DNA from: Thermoanaerobaculia bacterium
GTDB taxonomy: Bacteria; Acidobacteriota; Thermoanaerobaculia; Multivoradales; J023
Direction: 5' to 3'
Assembly: GCA_030431255.1 (NCBI GenBank)
Contig: JAUIJL010000009.1
Span: 276,934-340,933, forward strand
Length of the DNA: 64,000 bases
The translations under genes were made by a program, and so were the position numbers. The notes below the pieces were generated by a model. That model was given only the letters and a program-made list of their open reading frames with translations. It had not been told where the DNA came from and ran no database searches. The stretch's first letter is position 1; every line of letters begins with the position of its first letter. Positions 41,662-50,837 of the stretch are shown piece by piece.

Positions 41662-42450
41662 ATGAGATCCCATCGTCGACTCGCGATCTTGCTCGCTACC
41701 CTCACCGCCTTTCTCTGGGGCGGGCTCGCCACGGCGGATGCCGGCACCGACCCCAAGGCCATCGCCCAAAAAACCCTCGACGCCATGGGCGGCGCGGAAG
41801 CCTGGCAAGGCACTCGATTCGTCCGCTTCGAGTTTTTCGGCTTCCGCCTGCACCACTGGGACCGCTACACCGGTCGCCATCGCCTCGAAGGCAAGACCCG
41901 CGACGGCGACGCTTATGTGGTGCTGCTCGATCTCAACAGCCGCGAAGGCCAGGCATGGCTCAACGGCGAGTCGGTCGAAGGCGAGGAGCTCGACCAGTGG
42001 TTGGAGCGAGCCTGGTCCGCATGGACCAACGACACCTATTGGCTGCTCATGCCCTATAAGCTGATGGATCCAGGGGTCAACCTGAGCTACGACGGCGAGG
42101 AAACCCTCGACGGCAAGACCTATGACAAGCTCAAGCTCACTTTCGAGCAGGTCGGTTTGACCCCCGGCGACACCTATTGGGCCTGGATCAACCGGGAGAC
42201 CGGTTTGATGGACCAATGGGCTTACGTGCTCCAGGACTGGGAAGAAGGTCGAGCCGCCACCGTCTGGAAGTGGCTGGACTGGCAGCGACACGGCAACATC
42301 ATGCTGGCGTCGAAACGGGTCAATCCGGAAAACGACCGGCAAGCGGAGCTCGGTCGCATCGCGGTCTTCGACCATCTGCCCGATTCGCTTTTCGAATCCA
42401 TGGAAGCTCCCGAAGCCGCGTCGACCCCAGAAGCCGACACCAAGAGCTGA
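41662..42450 (+). CDS. Secreted LolA/LolB-like lipoprotein-fold protein
   Basis: The product is 262 aa with a signal peptide (LLATLTAFLWGGLATADA) and AGGAG 7 nt before the ATG. The mature part has alternating beta strands with aromatic residues, such as FVRFEFFGFRLHHWDRYTGRHRLEG, YVVLLDLN, LMPYKLMDPGVNLSYDG, YDKLKLTFEQVGLTPGD and YWAWINRETGLMDQWAYVLQDW. This resembles outer-membrane lipoprotein-sorting-like (LolA-fold) secreted proteins. No Cys lipobox is present. The exact role is unknown. A large open frame on the opposite strand has no domain content and is treated as a shadow. Confidence 0.75.
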   Translation: MRSHRRLAILLATLTAFLWGGLATADAGTDPKAIAQKTLDAMGGAEAWQGTRFVRFEFFGFRLHHWDRYTGRHRLEGKTRDGDAYVVLLDLNSREGQAWLNGESVEGEELDQWLERAWSAWTNDTYWLLMPYKLMDPGVNLSYDGEETLDGKTYDKLKLTFEQVGLTPGDTYWAWINRETGLMDQWAYVLQDWEEGRAATVWKWLDWQRHGNIMLASKRVNPENDRQAELGRIAVFDHLPDSLFESMEAPEAASTPEADTKS

Positions 42451-42480
42451 ACCGCTAACTTGCCCCATTGAGTCATTGAA

Positions 42481-43170
42481 ATGAGCACCCTGCTTCTCAT
42501 TCGTCACGGACAAGCCAGCCTAGGTGCCGACGACTACGATCGGCTTTCACCCCTGGGTGAGCAGCAGGGCCGCTCCTTGGGCCAATATCTGGCCCAATTG
42601 GGCCGACGCTTCGACCGGGTCTTCGTCGGTCCCCGCCTGCGACATCGCCAAACCCACGACGCCGCCGCGGACGAGCTGGCCAGAGCCCAGCTCCCCTTGC
42701 CCCAAGCCGAGCACGTCGGCACCTTCGACGAGCATCAATGCCCGGAGGTGCTGGCGCACCATCGGGAGCATCTCGCGTCCCGGTTGAATCTCAACGGTGG
42801 ATCCGAAGACCTGGGCAGCTACCTCCAGCTCTTCCGCCAGGGCAGCCTCATGTGGGTCAAGGGCGAGCTCGAGACCCCGGACGGCCTAGAGGATTGGCGG
42901 ACCTTTCGTCGACGCATCCAGGAGGAGCTCGAAGACATCCGCCGGCGAGTCACCGAGCCTAAGGCACGGGTGGCGGTCTTCACCTCCGGCGGCGCCGTCG
43001 CCGCCGCCGTCGGCATCGCGCTCGGCCTCGACGACGAGAAAATCATCGAGATCAGCTGGAGCATTCGCAACGGCTCCTTGACCGAGCTCCATTTCTCAAA
43101 ACGAGGCTTCGGCGTGGCCGGATTCAACGCCGTGCCGTTCCGAGACCCCAAGCTTCTCACTTACGTGTGA
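42481..43170 (+). CDS. Histidine phosphatase (phosphoglycerate mutase-type) protein
   Basis: The product is 229 aa. The N-terminal LLLIRHGQASLG carries the RHG motif with the phospho-accepting His. LSPLGEQQGRSLG, RLRHRQTHDAA and the later FTSGGAVAAAVGIALGL (with the second catalytic position changed from H to SGG) continue the histidine-phosphatase fold. The family covers phosphoglycerate mutases, sugar/nucleotide phosphatases and Ser/Tyr phosphatases; the substrate cannot be set. It is the second gene downstream of the LolA-like gene and ends before a hairpin-rich convergent spacer. Confidence 0.8.
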   Translation: MSTLLLIRHGQASLGADDYDRLSPLGEQQGRSLGQYLAQLGRRFDRVFVGPRLRHRQTHDAAADELARAQLPLPQAEHVGTFDEHQCPEVLAHHREHLASRLNLNGGSEDLGSYLQLFRQGSLMWVKGELETPDGLEDWRTFRRRIQEELEDIRRRVTEPKARVAVFTSGGAVAAAVGIALGLDDEKIIEISWSIRNGSLTELHFSKRGFGVAGFNAVPFRDPKLLTYV

Positions 43171-43196
43171 CTCGGCTGGGTTTCTACTGATCTCGG

Positions 43197-43248
43197 CAAC
43201 AGACGACGAGGCAGCCGGGGTAGCGCTTCGCGCAACCCCGGTCTGTTG
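43197..43248. repeat. Multi-stem hairpin, element A
   Basis: Outer arms CAACAGA/TCTGTTG (43197-43203 and 43242-43248) enclose CCGGGGT/ACCCCGG (43215-43221 and 43235-43241). An inner GCGC/GCGC stem with loop TTC follows, with 11 unpaired bases between the outer and middle stems on the 5' side only. It lies 26 nt after the phosphatase stop. Confidence 0.5.
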
Positions 43249-43340
43249 AAAACAACCCCTTCGGGGTAGAGAATTCCTTGGAGCTATCGTCGACGGTTCG
43301 CCTTGAGCATCTGTTAGCCCGAAGGGCTTGTTGTCCAAAG

Positions 43341-43365
43341 CCTGGGGTTGCGGAGCTACCCCAGG
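43341..43365. terminator. 8-bp perfect stem before the histidine-kinase stop (bidirectional)
   Basis: CCTGGGGT (43341-43348) pairs with ACCCCAGG (43358-43365) around a 9-nt loop. It lies immediately downstream of the minus-strand histidine kinase stop codon, as a terminator would, although no U-tract follows on that strand. Confidence 0.35.
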
Positions 43366-43370
43366 ATCGT

Positions 43371-45059
43371 TTAGCTCACTTTTCTCACGCTCGACGCTGC
43401 TCTCGCCGGCAGGGTGAAGCAGAAAGTTGCGCCGTGGTCGGGGCCTTCCGACTCCACCCAAACCTCACCGCCGTGGATGTCGACTACTTTTTTGACCAGG
43501 GCCAAGCCGATACCGGTTCCCTCGTCTTCTTTGTTGAGCTTGGAAAAAAGCCCGAAAATCTGTTCCTGATGGTCCGCGTCGATCCCGGGTCCGTTGTCGC
43601 GGATGAAGATCACCTCGCGTTCGTCCTCAGAGCGCCAGCTCACTTCAATCCAAGGCGACTCTCGCCCCTGAAGAAATTTGGCCGAGTTGTCGATCAGATT
43701 TTGCAACAGCCTGCCGAGCATGACTCGATCCCCATAGACCGAGGGCAGATTAGGATCGATGCAAATCTCCACTTGATTTTGACGCAAACGCCCGGCCAGC
43801 AGCTCCGCCACCTCTTCGGCGATGTCGAACAGGCTATGGGACGTCCAGGATTCCCGGCGTGCACCCACTTGGGCGAGGGTCAATAAGCCGTCGACCATGG
43901 CTTGCATGCGCTCGGTGGTCCGTAGAATATGGTCGAGATCTTCCAACATCTGCCGAAGATCGCCGGACTCGGCGTCGTCCCTCAGTAGCTCCAAAAAGCC
44001 ACGAATTGTAAGTAGGGGGCTTTTCAAGTCGTGAGACACCGCGTAGGAAAAACCTTCCAGCTCGCGGTTTTTTCGCTCCAGCTCGCGCACGATCCGCTCC
44101 CGTTCCTCGGTAGCCCGCCGCTCCGCGGTGACATCTCGCAGAATCGCCAAGTAGTGGCTGATCCTCCCCTCGTCGTCACGGACTGCGGTGGTCGTACCTT
44201 GGACAATTCGAGCTTTTCCGTCGGGTCCCTTCTGCAGGGACTCATAGTTGCGCACGAATCCCTGCTCTTCCAGCCGGCGCACCAAGACCTCACGCTCCTC
44301 CGGGTGGATGTAGAGGCTGCGGATATCCTCCCGCAGAAAGGCTTCCCGAGATGGAAAACCGTAGAGATCCACGCCCGCCTGATTGACGTCGATCAATCGC
44401 CCGGACGGTTTCGCCAGGGCCACCATATCCTTGGATTGATCGAACAACCGTCGATAGAGGGCATCGGATTGGCGCAGCTCTCCTTCCAGCAGCTTGCGTT
44501 GGTGCTCGAAGCTGATCGTCAGCAGGGCGACCAGCAGGATGGCCACCATCAACAAGAGGCCGTGGGCTAAGACCTCTTCTTCGGCGGTGAGCGTGCGCCG
44601 CGGCAAATCGAATCCCAGGCGTTGGACTAGAACCACGATGGCGATGACGGCCAACAGGATTCCCGCCGTCCACCGACCGGTGGCCGGTCCCACCAAGTAG
44701 GTCGCCATCAAGGGTATCAGAGGTAAGAGCACCGCTACGGGCGCGTTGGGTCCCCCGGCCCAGATCATCTGGGCCACACAGAGCACTAGAAAGATGCAGG
44801 TCGTCAGCCAGCCGGCGACCGCCAGGGAGCGGGTCCAAAGCAACAAGAACGGCACCAACGCCAGGCCGAAGATGCTGATCAAGGCCAGGGCCAACGGAGC
44901 CGGGGCTATCGGACCGATCACCAGCCGGGCGGCCAAGCTGACGCTGAGCACCACGAAGAGGATGCCGCACGTTCCGACCACCAGCCGCCCTCGCCGCAGG
45001 CTGCGGGGATTCTGGCGCAAGGACAGAGGCAAGAAACGGTCTAAAAGCTCCATGGGCAT
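43371..45059 (-). CDS. Membrane PAS-domain sensor histidine kinase
   Basis: The product is about 562 aa (ATG 45059; ATG 45053 is nearly as good). Residues 20-180 hold about six transmembrane segments. A PAS/PAC domain (LYRRLFDQSKDMVALAKPSGRLIDVNQAGVDLYGF... to ILRDVT) is followed by a HisKA domain with phospho-His in YAVSHDLKSPLLTIRGFL. The HATPase_c has NLIDNSAKF (N box), RDNGPGID (G1), and EGTGIGLALVKKVVDIHGG (G2). All ATP-binding boxes are intact. It has no receiver, and no response regulator is adjacent, so the partner is elsewhere. The signal is unknown. Confidence 0.88.
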   Translation of the reverse strand: MPMELLDRFLPLSLRQNPRSLRRGRLVVGTCGILFVVLSVSLAARLVIGPIAPAPLALALISIFGLALVPFLLLWTRSLAVAGWLTTCIFLVLCVAQMIWAGGPNAPVAVLLPLIPLMATYLVGPATGRWTAGILLAVIAIVVLVQRLGFDLPRRTLTAEEEVLAHGLLLMVAILLVALLTISFEHQRKLLEGELRQSDALYRRLFDQSKDMVALAKPSGRLIDVNQAGVDLYGFPSREAFLREDIRSLYIHPEEREVLVRRLEEQGFVRNYESLQKGPDGKARIVQGTTTAVRDDEGRISHYLAILRDVTAERRATEERERIVRELERKNRELEGFSYAVSHDLKSPLLTIRGFLELLRDDAESGDLRQMLEDLDHILRTTERMQAMVDGLLTLAQVGARRESWTSHSLFDIAEEVAELLAGRLRQNQVEICIDPNLPSVYGDRVMLGRLLQNLIDNSAKFLQGRESPWIEVSWRSEDEREVIFIRDNGPGIDADHQEQIFGLFSKLNKEDEGTGIGLALVKKVVDIHGGEVWVESEGPDHGATFCFTLPARAASSVRKVS

Positions 45060-45180
45060 CCAGTCCGACCGGCGAGCCCTGCTCGGCTGCCGGTCTGATC
45101 TGTGTCGGTCTGCTGTGACGAATAGTTGAGCACATTCTGACACAGGCGCACCGACTCAGTGGATGCAAAGGGCCTCCGAA

Positions 45181-47037
45181 TTACTCCGCTGAAGAGCCTT
45201 CTTTCTTGTCAATCCACCTGGAAATCTCGCTCCGAAGGACTTTTAAGGGCAGCGAGCCCTGGCCCAGCACCTGATCGTGGAACTCACGGATGTCGAATGC
45301 GGTCCCCAGCTCCTGCTCCGCGGTCTGCCGCAGCTTACGGATTTCGAGCTCACCGATCTTGTAGGACAAGGCTTGTCCGGGCCACGAGATGTAGCGATCG
45401 ATCTCCGTATTGACCTCGTGCAGGGAAAGGGCGGTATTCGACGCCAGATAGTCTACGGCTTGCTCCCGCGTCCATCCCTTGGCGTGGATGCCCGTGTCGA
45501 CCACCAAACGACAAGCGCGCCACATCTCGTAGGTCAGGCGGCCGAAATTCGAGTAAGGGTCCTGATAAAAGCCGGCTTCCAACCCTAGACGTTCCGAATA
45601 GAGCCCCCACCCTTCACCGAAAGCTGAAATATACAGACTCTGCCGAAAGGGCGGCATGTCGAGCTCAGAGGTCAGAGCGTTCTGAAGATGATGACCCGGT
45701 ACCGCTTCATGCAGTGTCAACGCCTCCAGCGCATAGAGCGGCCGGGTTTCGAGGGCATAGGTGTTGACCCAATAGGTGCCGCCACGAGTGGAGCTCAGGG
45801 GCGCGCCGACGTATCGCCCGGCGGTGTATTTGGGCGCCAAGTAGTCGGGAACCGGCTCTACACCATAGGGTTGACGGGGCAACAAACCGAATAGGGCGGG
45901 CAGCTGGGCGTCCATCTTCTTCGATAAGAAGGCGGCTCGCTCAAGCAGCTGCTGTGGAGTTTTGGCGTAAAACTGTGGATCGGTGCGCAGAAATTTCAGG
46001 AAGTCGGCAAACGATCCGTCAAAGGCCAGCCCTTCGATAATCTGATCCATTTCCGCCCGGATGCGCGCCACTTCCTGGAGACCGAGCTCGTGCACCTGGT
46101 CGGCGGTCATGTCGAGGGTGGTGTAGTGCTTGAGCCGATTGGCGTAATACTCCGCCCCGCCGTTAGGCATCTCGGAGGCGCCGAGGGTTTGCCGAGCGGC
46201 GGGCAAATACGACTCGCGGAAGAAGCTCAGAAATTTCCCGAATCCCCCGTCCACCGCCTGCATGACCGCCTTTCGACCCCGCGCTTCCAGACCCTCGCGT
46301 TCGGCCTCGGGCACCCCTACGGGCCACTCCTGAAAGGGCTGAAACAGCAAGCTCTTCTCGGGCTCCTCCACCACCATCGACGCGATGGTCAGGTCGTAAC
46401 CCTTGAGGGTGACCGCGGGCAACGTCCAGCCGGTGTCGACGGCGTGTTGCAACACACCGATGTAATCGTCGAAAACTCCCGGCAGGGCTTGCAGACGAGC
46501 GATGTAGGCTTCGTAGTCCGCAACTGAATTCAGCGGTACCTCGAGAGCCAGACGGGCTAAGCCGGTGTGGAATCCCGAATCCGCCGACATCGGAAAACGA
46601 TAGCCGCCGAGCTCGTGGTCGGCGAGACGCTCTTCCAACACCCATTCGAAGACTTTGTAGGTCACTCGATGCTCGTCGGAAAGGATCTCCGGGTCGATCT
46701 CATGAAGCTCCGCGAGGAACTCTCGGGTGGACTCCGCACGTCGATTCTCGTCGTCGATCGATTGACCTGCGAGACGATCGAGCCCCTCCCGATTGCCCAT
46801 TCGGGTGGCGAGCAGGGGAAATTCCTTCTGCCTCAGCTGCCATTCGCGATCGACGAGGTCATCGAGCCGGGCGCCTGCTTCCACCGCCGGATCGGCGTCT
46901 TCGGCCCGGGCTTCTCGACCCACCAGCGAGCTCAGAATCACCGCCGAAATCAGAACGATCGAGCCGAAGCCCTTGGTCGATCGGGTCCATCTGAGACCTC
47001 CGGCTCGCAAGGGAGCGGCTTTCAAAATACTCAACAT
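45181..47037 (-). CDS. DUF885-family secreted hydrolase
   Basis: The product is about 618 aa from ATG 47037, which has AGGAG 6 nt upstream; an earlier frame is unsupported. An N-terminal signal (FGSIVLISAVILSSLVGREARA) is present. DUF885 signatures are LTLHEAVPGHHLQNALTSEL, whose His-Glu-x3-His-His cluster suggests a metal site, GEGWGLYSERLGLEAGFY, and WRACRLVVDTGIHAKGWTREQAVDYL. The family resembles M32-type metallopeptidases, but its substrates are poorly known. It lies 41 nt after the beta-helix lipoprotein gene. Confidence 0.82.
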   Translation of the reverse strand: MLSILKAAPLRAGGLRWTRSTKGFGSIVLISAVILSSLVGREARAEDADPAVEAGARLDDLVDREWQLRQKEFPLLATRMGNREGLDRLAGQSIDDENRRAESTREFLAELHEIDPEILSDEHRVTYKVFEWVLEERLADHELGGYRFPMSADSGFHTGLARLALEVPLNSVADYEAYIARLQALPGVFDDYIGVLQHAVDTGWTLPAVTLKGYDLTIASMVVEEPEKSLLFQPFQEWPVGVPEAEREGLEARGRKAVMQAVDGGFGKFLSFFRESYLPAARQTLGASEMPNGGAEYYANRLKHYTTLDMTADQVHELGLQEVARIRAEMDQIIEGLAFDGSFADFLKFLRTDPQFYAKTPQQLLERAAFLSKKMDAQLPALFGLLPRQPYGVEPVPDYLAPKYTAGRYVGAPLSSTRGGTYWVNTYALETRPLYALEALTLHEAVPGHHLQNALTSELDMPPFRQSLYISAFGEGWGLYSERLGLEAGFYQDPYSNFGRLTYEMWRACRLVVDTGIHAKGWTREQAVDYLASNTALSLHEVNTEIDRYISWPGQALSYKIGELEIRKLRQTAEQELGTAFDIREFHDQVLGQGSLPLKVLRSEISRWIDKKEGSSAE

Positions 47038-47078
47038 GCATTCTCCTGGTTTCGGGCTCGCCGTCTGTTCAGCTCTAT

Positions 47079-49085
47079 TCATGGTTGGGGAGTGAGCTCG
47101 AGAGCTCCGACATCCCACGTGGTTTCCGATCTCGAGGATCCGGATTGGTCGATCCCGGATATGCCCGGCACCGCCTCGGCGGCGTCGAGGGCACAGACAT
47201 CATCGGCCTTCAAACGGTAGTCCCCGCGTTCGAAATTCTCGAAGGCGGGTAAACAAGCCTTGGAGCTTTGGTCCAAGGCCGTCGCTTCCTGCCAAGCCGC
47301 CAAATCCAGCAAAGTCTGATCCTGCCAATGGAATTGCCCCGCCGGATCATAAACGTTGCGGCCAAGCTCCAGACCCGCCGCTGGATAGGTGATGCGGAAA
47401 TTCGGATCCTCGGTGCGCAAGCCGGTGATCAGGTTGTTGACCACTCGGATATTTCGGTGGGGAAAACGTGGCGCTTCACCTCCGGTGTCTCCCAGCACCA
47501 CGGCTCCGTGATAGTCGATCCGACCCGCGCAGGTGTTGTTGACCACCGAAATGGCGCCCTCCGGCGGTGCGGCGCCGTTGCCACCGTGGATCCAAATGCA
47601 CGATTCCCAACCCCCGGGGGCGCTGAGCACGTTGTGGGTGATCTCCACGTCACCCACGACCTCGGCCGGATTGTCGCCCCCTTCACTGATGTAGATGGCG
47701 ATATCGCCACCGGTCCACGGCTGGTGTGCGTTGCGCACCCAATTGCGATCGACCTTTACCGGCCCTACGCTGCGGGCCGCGGAGCCGTCGCAGTAGCGCT
47801 CGGCCCAGCCTTGGATGCGGACGGCGTTCTTGAAGTCGTCGATCAAATTGTGCCGAATGGTCCAATCTCTCGAGCATTGGGCCACCAGGGCGAACCGCGC
47901 CCCGGAAGGCCCGCCTTTGGCTTTCGGCTGCCATTCGTCGACCGCCGCGTCGAAGTGGGAGTCGTAGATTTCGATCCCCGAGAGATATCCCCAAAGGTGA
48001 AAACCCGTGAAAGCCGCTCCGGTGCCGCAATCGTCGAAATCACAGCCTCGGGCCGTCACCGTGAGGCGAGAGAATCGGAAGGGTCCACCGTCCGGACCCT
48101 GGTCCATGCCGGCTCCGCGCACGAGCCAACCTCCAGTGCGCGGTGCCCAGATGTTGTCCAACCACAACCAGGTGACCCGGGTCTTGTCGCTGAATAAATC
48201 CACGGTGGTGACGGAGGTGCCGGCTGGACGCCCCTTATTGGTCTCCAACCAGTGCATATCGTGAAAGTAGAGGTGGCTGAGCTCGCCCTGACCGGGGCCG
48301 AAAGCCCACAGCCCGGAGTCCTTTCCTTGCGCGGCCGAGCCGAAACCGCGGGTGGTGAAATGGGCCACCTCGAATCGATCTGCCACAGGTCGGAATCGGA
48401 CCCCGCGGTCGGCGCCTGCGGAGCCTTCGAAAATCGCCTCGTCGTCGGCGTCGAAGGGCGGGTACTCGCCGTCGTCGTCGGAATCCCAACCCACCCACAT
48501 GGCCGGGTCGGCGGCGCGTTCGAAGCCACGGCTTTGGTGGCCCTCGGCGACCACCTCGACGATCCCGTCCAACCCCGAGGTGGCGGGCTCCAACGTCTCC
48601 GGCTCGCGACATCTCCCACGGAAACAGAGGATGTCCTCGGCGCCGTCGTCCGGGCCGTCGGCCAAGCTCCAGCCGTAGGCCAGCGAGGCGCAGGGAGACT
48701 CCGGTGTGCCACAGCCTTCGACGTCGGCTCCCGCGGCGAAACCTCGCTCCTCCGAGCCAGGACACGAGACGTAGATCAGATCCTCGTCGACTCCGTCGCC
48801 GTCGGGATCGGCGGTTGAGCCGTCACAGACGTTGCAGTCTTCCGGCTCACCGACAACGCCGTCATCGTCCAAGTCGAATCCGCAGGCGCGAGGCTCGAAG
48901 CCGTAACCCGCAATGGGCTTCAGCTCGGGCGGCGGCTCATTCTGCACCGCTCGGGTGCCGGCCGAGCCGGACTCATTAGTCCACGACTTTTCCGGCTCTC
49001 TTGGGCCGCAGCCGGTGGCGATAAGGGTCAGTGTGAAAACAAGGACTGTTGGCGTTCCATGCCGAAGAAGCCGTCTCAAGGACAT
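47079..49085 (-). CDS. Parallel beta-helix repeat lipoprotein
   Basis: The product is 668 aa with lipobox LIATGC (Cys26). The N-terminal 100 residues are acidic with Asp/Asn-rich Ca-binding-like loops (FDLDDDGVVGEPEDC, DPDGDGVDED) and several Cys. Residues 140-600 form a right-handed parallel beta-helix, with repeated short strands and N/D/G turns, for example RVTWLWLDNIWAPRTG, IEIYDSHFD, WTIRHNLIDDF, VEITHNVLSAP, ISVVNNTC and IRVVNNLI. Proteins of this fold include polysaccharide lyases and adhesins; I see no lyase active site. It is probably an outer-surface protein. Confidence 0.8.
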   Translation of the reverse strand: MSLRRLLRHGTPTVLVFTLTLIATGCGPREPEKSWTNESGSAGTRAVQNEPPPELKPIAGYGFEPRACGFDLDDDGVVGEPEDCNVCDGSTADPDGDGVDEDLIYVSCPGSEERGFAAGADVEGCGTPESPCASLAYGWSLADGPDDGAEDILCFRGRCREPETLEPATSGLDGIVEVVAEGHQSRGFERAADPAMWVGWDSDDDGEYPPFDADDEAIFEGSAGADRGVRFRPVADRFEVAHFTTRGFGSAAQGKDSGLWAFGPGQGELSHLYFHDMHWLETNKGRPAGTSVTTVDLFSDKTRVTWLWLDNIWAPRTGGWLVRGAGMDQGPDGGPFRFSRLTVTARGCDFDDCGTGAAFTGFHLWGYLSGIEIYDSHFDAAVDEWQPKAKGGPSGARFALVAQCSRDWTIRHNLIDDFKNAVRIQGWAERYCDGSAARSVGPVKVDRNWVRNAHQPWTGGDIAIYISEGGDNPAEVVGDVEITHNVLSAPGGWESCIWIHGGNGAAPPEGAISVVNNTCAGRIDYHGAVVLGDTGGEAPRFPHRNIRVVNNLITGLRTEDPNFRITYPAAGLELGRNVYDPAGQFHWQDQTLLDLAAWQEATALDQSSKACLPAFENFERGDYRLKADDVCALDAAEAVPGISGIDQSGSSRSETTWDVGALELTPQP

Positions 49086-49316
49086 TCCAGCGCATCCCGG
49101 GTCATTTCATGGGCGGTAAGTCTACGGTGAGAAGGCGGCACAATAGCATAGGGAGCATCGGGCAAACCTTCGGACTCGGCCCCTGTTATGATGACTGAGG
49201 TCGCTTCCGAGCCCCCACATCTGAACCTGATAGGGATGTCCACCTCGTGGGCAGAGTCGCAGATCCGGACGGCGTCGTATCGAAAGGTTTCCAATTTGAG
49301 CCTCACCGCGCGCAAT

Positions 49317-50570
49317 ATGCACAAGACTCTCGAAGAACAGCTCCGCCGGCTATCGGGCGACCCGGACAGGGATTTGCCGGGCGAGCTGATCGAAGCTGTC
49401 GACCGCGCCTACCATCGGGCCGACGCGGTCGAGGCCGAGCTTCGAGCGCAGTTACAGGAAGGGCGGGAGCTGCAAGCCATCGGACGGATCGCCGGCGGCA
49501 TTGCTCACGACTTCAACAACCTGCTGACGGTGATAAAGGGTTATTGCGATCTCGGGCTACGGCTCTCCAGCCAGGACGACGGACCGGTGCCGAAGGCGCT
49601 TCAACAAATTTCCGAGGCCACCGACCGGGCCGTTGAGCTAACCATCCAGCTGCTCGCCCTGAGACGTCGGAGCAAGCTGGATTCCGAGCAGCTGGATCTG
49701 GGTCGGGTTTTGAACGAGCTTCAGCCTATGTTGCGCCGGTTGGCGAAGGGCGGCAGCTCGCTCGAGGTGCGGCCGAGCGGGTTTTCCGCACCCATGCTCG
49801 CCGATCGGGGTCGGCTTCAACAAATGCTGCTGAACGCGGTCATCTCCGCTTTCGAAGCTCAAACCCAACCCAGCACGGTCAGCCTGCGGGTGACCCATTG
49901 GGCCGAGTCTCCGGAGCTGCACACCCTGTTGAGCGCCCGCGAGACCGCACGAAGCGACCTTCTCCTGGTGGTCGAGCACGGCGATCCGTCCTCGTCCTCT
50001 CCCGGCTCCACCTCCAGCACCGACTCCCCCGCTGAGATGACAGCCTCCCCCGCTGATCTGACAACGCTTCGTGCTTTGGTGGAGGAGCTCAACGGCGAGC
50101 TGGTGATGGGCGACGGATCGACACCGACCTGGGTCGTTTGCCTTCCCCGTCACCAGCAGTCGGTGGTCGAGCCGGTACCCGCTGCCGGCGCTGTCTTGCC
50201 CGGCGCTCGGATTCTGGTGGTGGAGGATGAGGAGCCGGTCCGCCTGATGTTGGAGGCTCTATTGACCGACCAGGGCCACAGCGTGACCTTGGCTCCGGGG
50301 CCGGAAGACGCTTTGGCCCACTTCGAAACCCACTCGAGCCAAATCGATCTTCTGGTCACCGACATCGTAATGCCCGGTATGCTCGGACCCAAAATGGCCC
50401 AGATGATGAAGCGGGAACGCCCGGATTTGGCGGTGCTGTTCATCTCCGGTTACGACCCCGATGCCCGTGAGCGCCGTGGCGCCCCGGCCCCGGGAGGAGC
50501 TTTCCTTCAAAAACCCTTCGATGCCGCAACTTTAAATCTTAAAATCCGGGAGGTGCTCAGCTCTCCGTGA
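49317..50570 (+). CDS. Hybrid histidine-kinase-like protein lacking the ATP-binding site
   Basis: The product is about 417 aa. Start ATG 49317 was chosen because residues 1-45 align with the N terminus of the next, paralogous gene (MHKTLEEQL... against MHDLLKQQI...). Residues 55-145 include the H-box [23 protein letters not shown], nearly identical to the paralog. The following HATPase-like region has lost the N box (LLNAVISAFEAQ) and the G1/G2 boxes, replaced by Ser/Pro-rich repeats (SPAEMTA, SPADLTT). The C-terminal receiver domain is intact, with VVEDEEPVR, phospho-Asp in [11 protein letters not shown], and Lys in FLQKPF. It probably cannot autophosphorylate. Confidence 0.85.
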   Translation: MHKTLEEQLRRLSGDPDRDLPGELIEAVDRAYHRADAVEAELRAQLQEGRELQAIGRIAGGIAHDFNNLLTVIKGYCDLGLRLSSQDDGPVPKALQQISEATDRAVELTIQLLALRRRSKLDSEQLDLGRVLNELQPMLRRLAKGGSSLEVRPSGFSAPMLADRGRLQQMLLNAVISAFEAQTQPSTVSLRVTHWAESPELHTLLSARETARSDLLLVVEHGDPSSSSPGSTSSTDSPAEMTASPADLTTLRALVEELNGELVMGDGSTPTWVVCLPRHQQSVVEPVPAAGAVLPGARILVVEDEEPVRLMLEALLTDQGHSVTLAPGPEDALAHFETHSSQIDLLVTDIVMPGMLGPKMAQMMKRERPDLAVLFISGYDPDARERRGAPAPGGAFLQKPFDAATLNLKIREVLSSP

Positions 50571-50837
50571 GCCACAGAAGGCTCCTGCTCCGGGACCTCG
50601 GTGGGCCAGATCGGAGCACCAACGCCGAAGACAGACGAACAACGTGATCGATACCGCAAGGCCGATCTCGGCTCCGCGCCAGCTCGAATACCCCCATGCC
50701 GGCCCCCCCGGCTTTTGAATGGCTCCTCAGACGCGCCGGTCGGCGAATGCGTTGTCGTCTCTCCGAAGCGAAAGCGTTTCGAAATCCGTGTAGTCCTCTT
50801 CATGCTTCACCCCGACCACCGAATTCCGTGAATTGCC
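50571..50837. other. Spacer between paralogous kinase genes with a terminator
   Basis: This 267-bp stretch has no gene. A terminator-like hairpin, GCCGG-CCCCC-CCGGC followed by TTTT, lies at 50698-50716. An imperfect GCCGA/TCGGC palindrome lies at 50661-50672. Confidence 0.55.
50698..50716 (+). terminator. Intrinsic terminator between the two kinase paralogs
   Basis: A 5-bp GC stem (50698-50702 with 50708-50712) and a 5-nt loop precede TTTT (50713-50716). It lies 128 nt after the stop of the first kinase gene, so the two paralogs may be transcribed separately. Confidence 0.5.

Larger units (their letters stand above)
43171..43370. other. Convergent intergenic region with four hairpins
   Basis: This 200-bp spacer between two convergent genes holds four separate inverted repeats. 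Element A (43197-43248) pairs CAACAGA with TCTGTTG around CCGGGGT/ACCCCGG and GCGC/GCGC stems. Element B is ACCCC-TTC-GGGGT (43255-43267). Element C is AGCCC-GAA-GGGCT (43316-43328). Element D is CCTGGGGT / ACCCCAGG (43341-43365). No T-runs follow. They may act as bidirectional terminators or form a structured RNA. Confidence 0.5.

Noticed and set aside
41380..42513. A 377-aa open frame on the minus strand opposite the LolA-like gene.
   Set aside because: It has no signal, domain or ribosome binding site, whereas the plus-strand gene has AGGAG and a clear signal peptide.
49188..49316. An upstream ATG for the first hybrid kinase.
   Set aside because: The 43-residue extension is absent from the paralog; the alignment begins at 49317.
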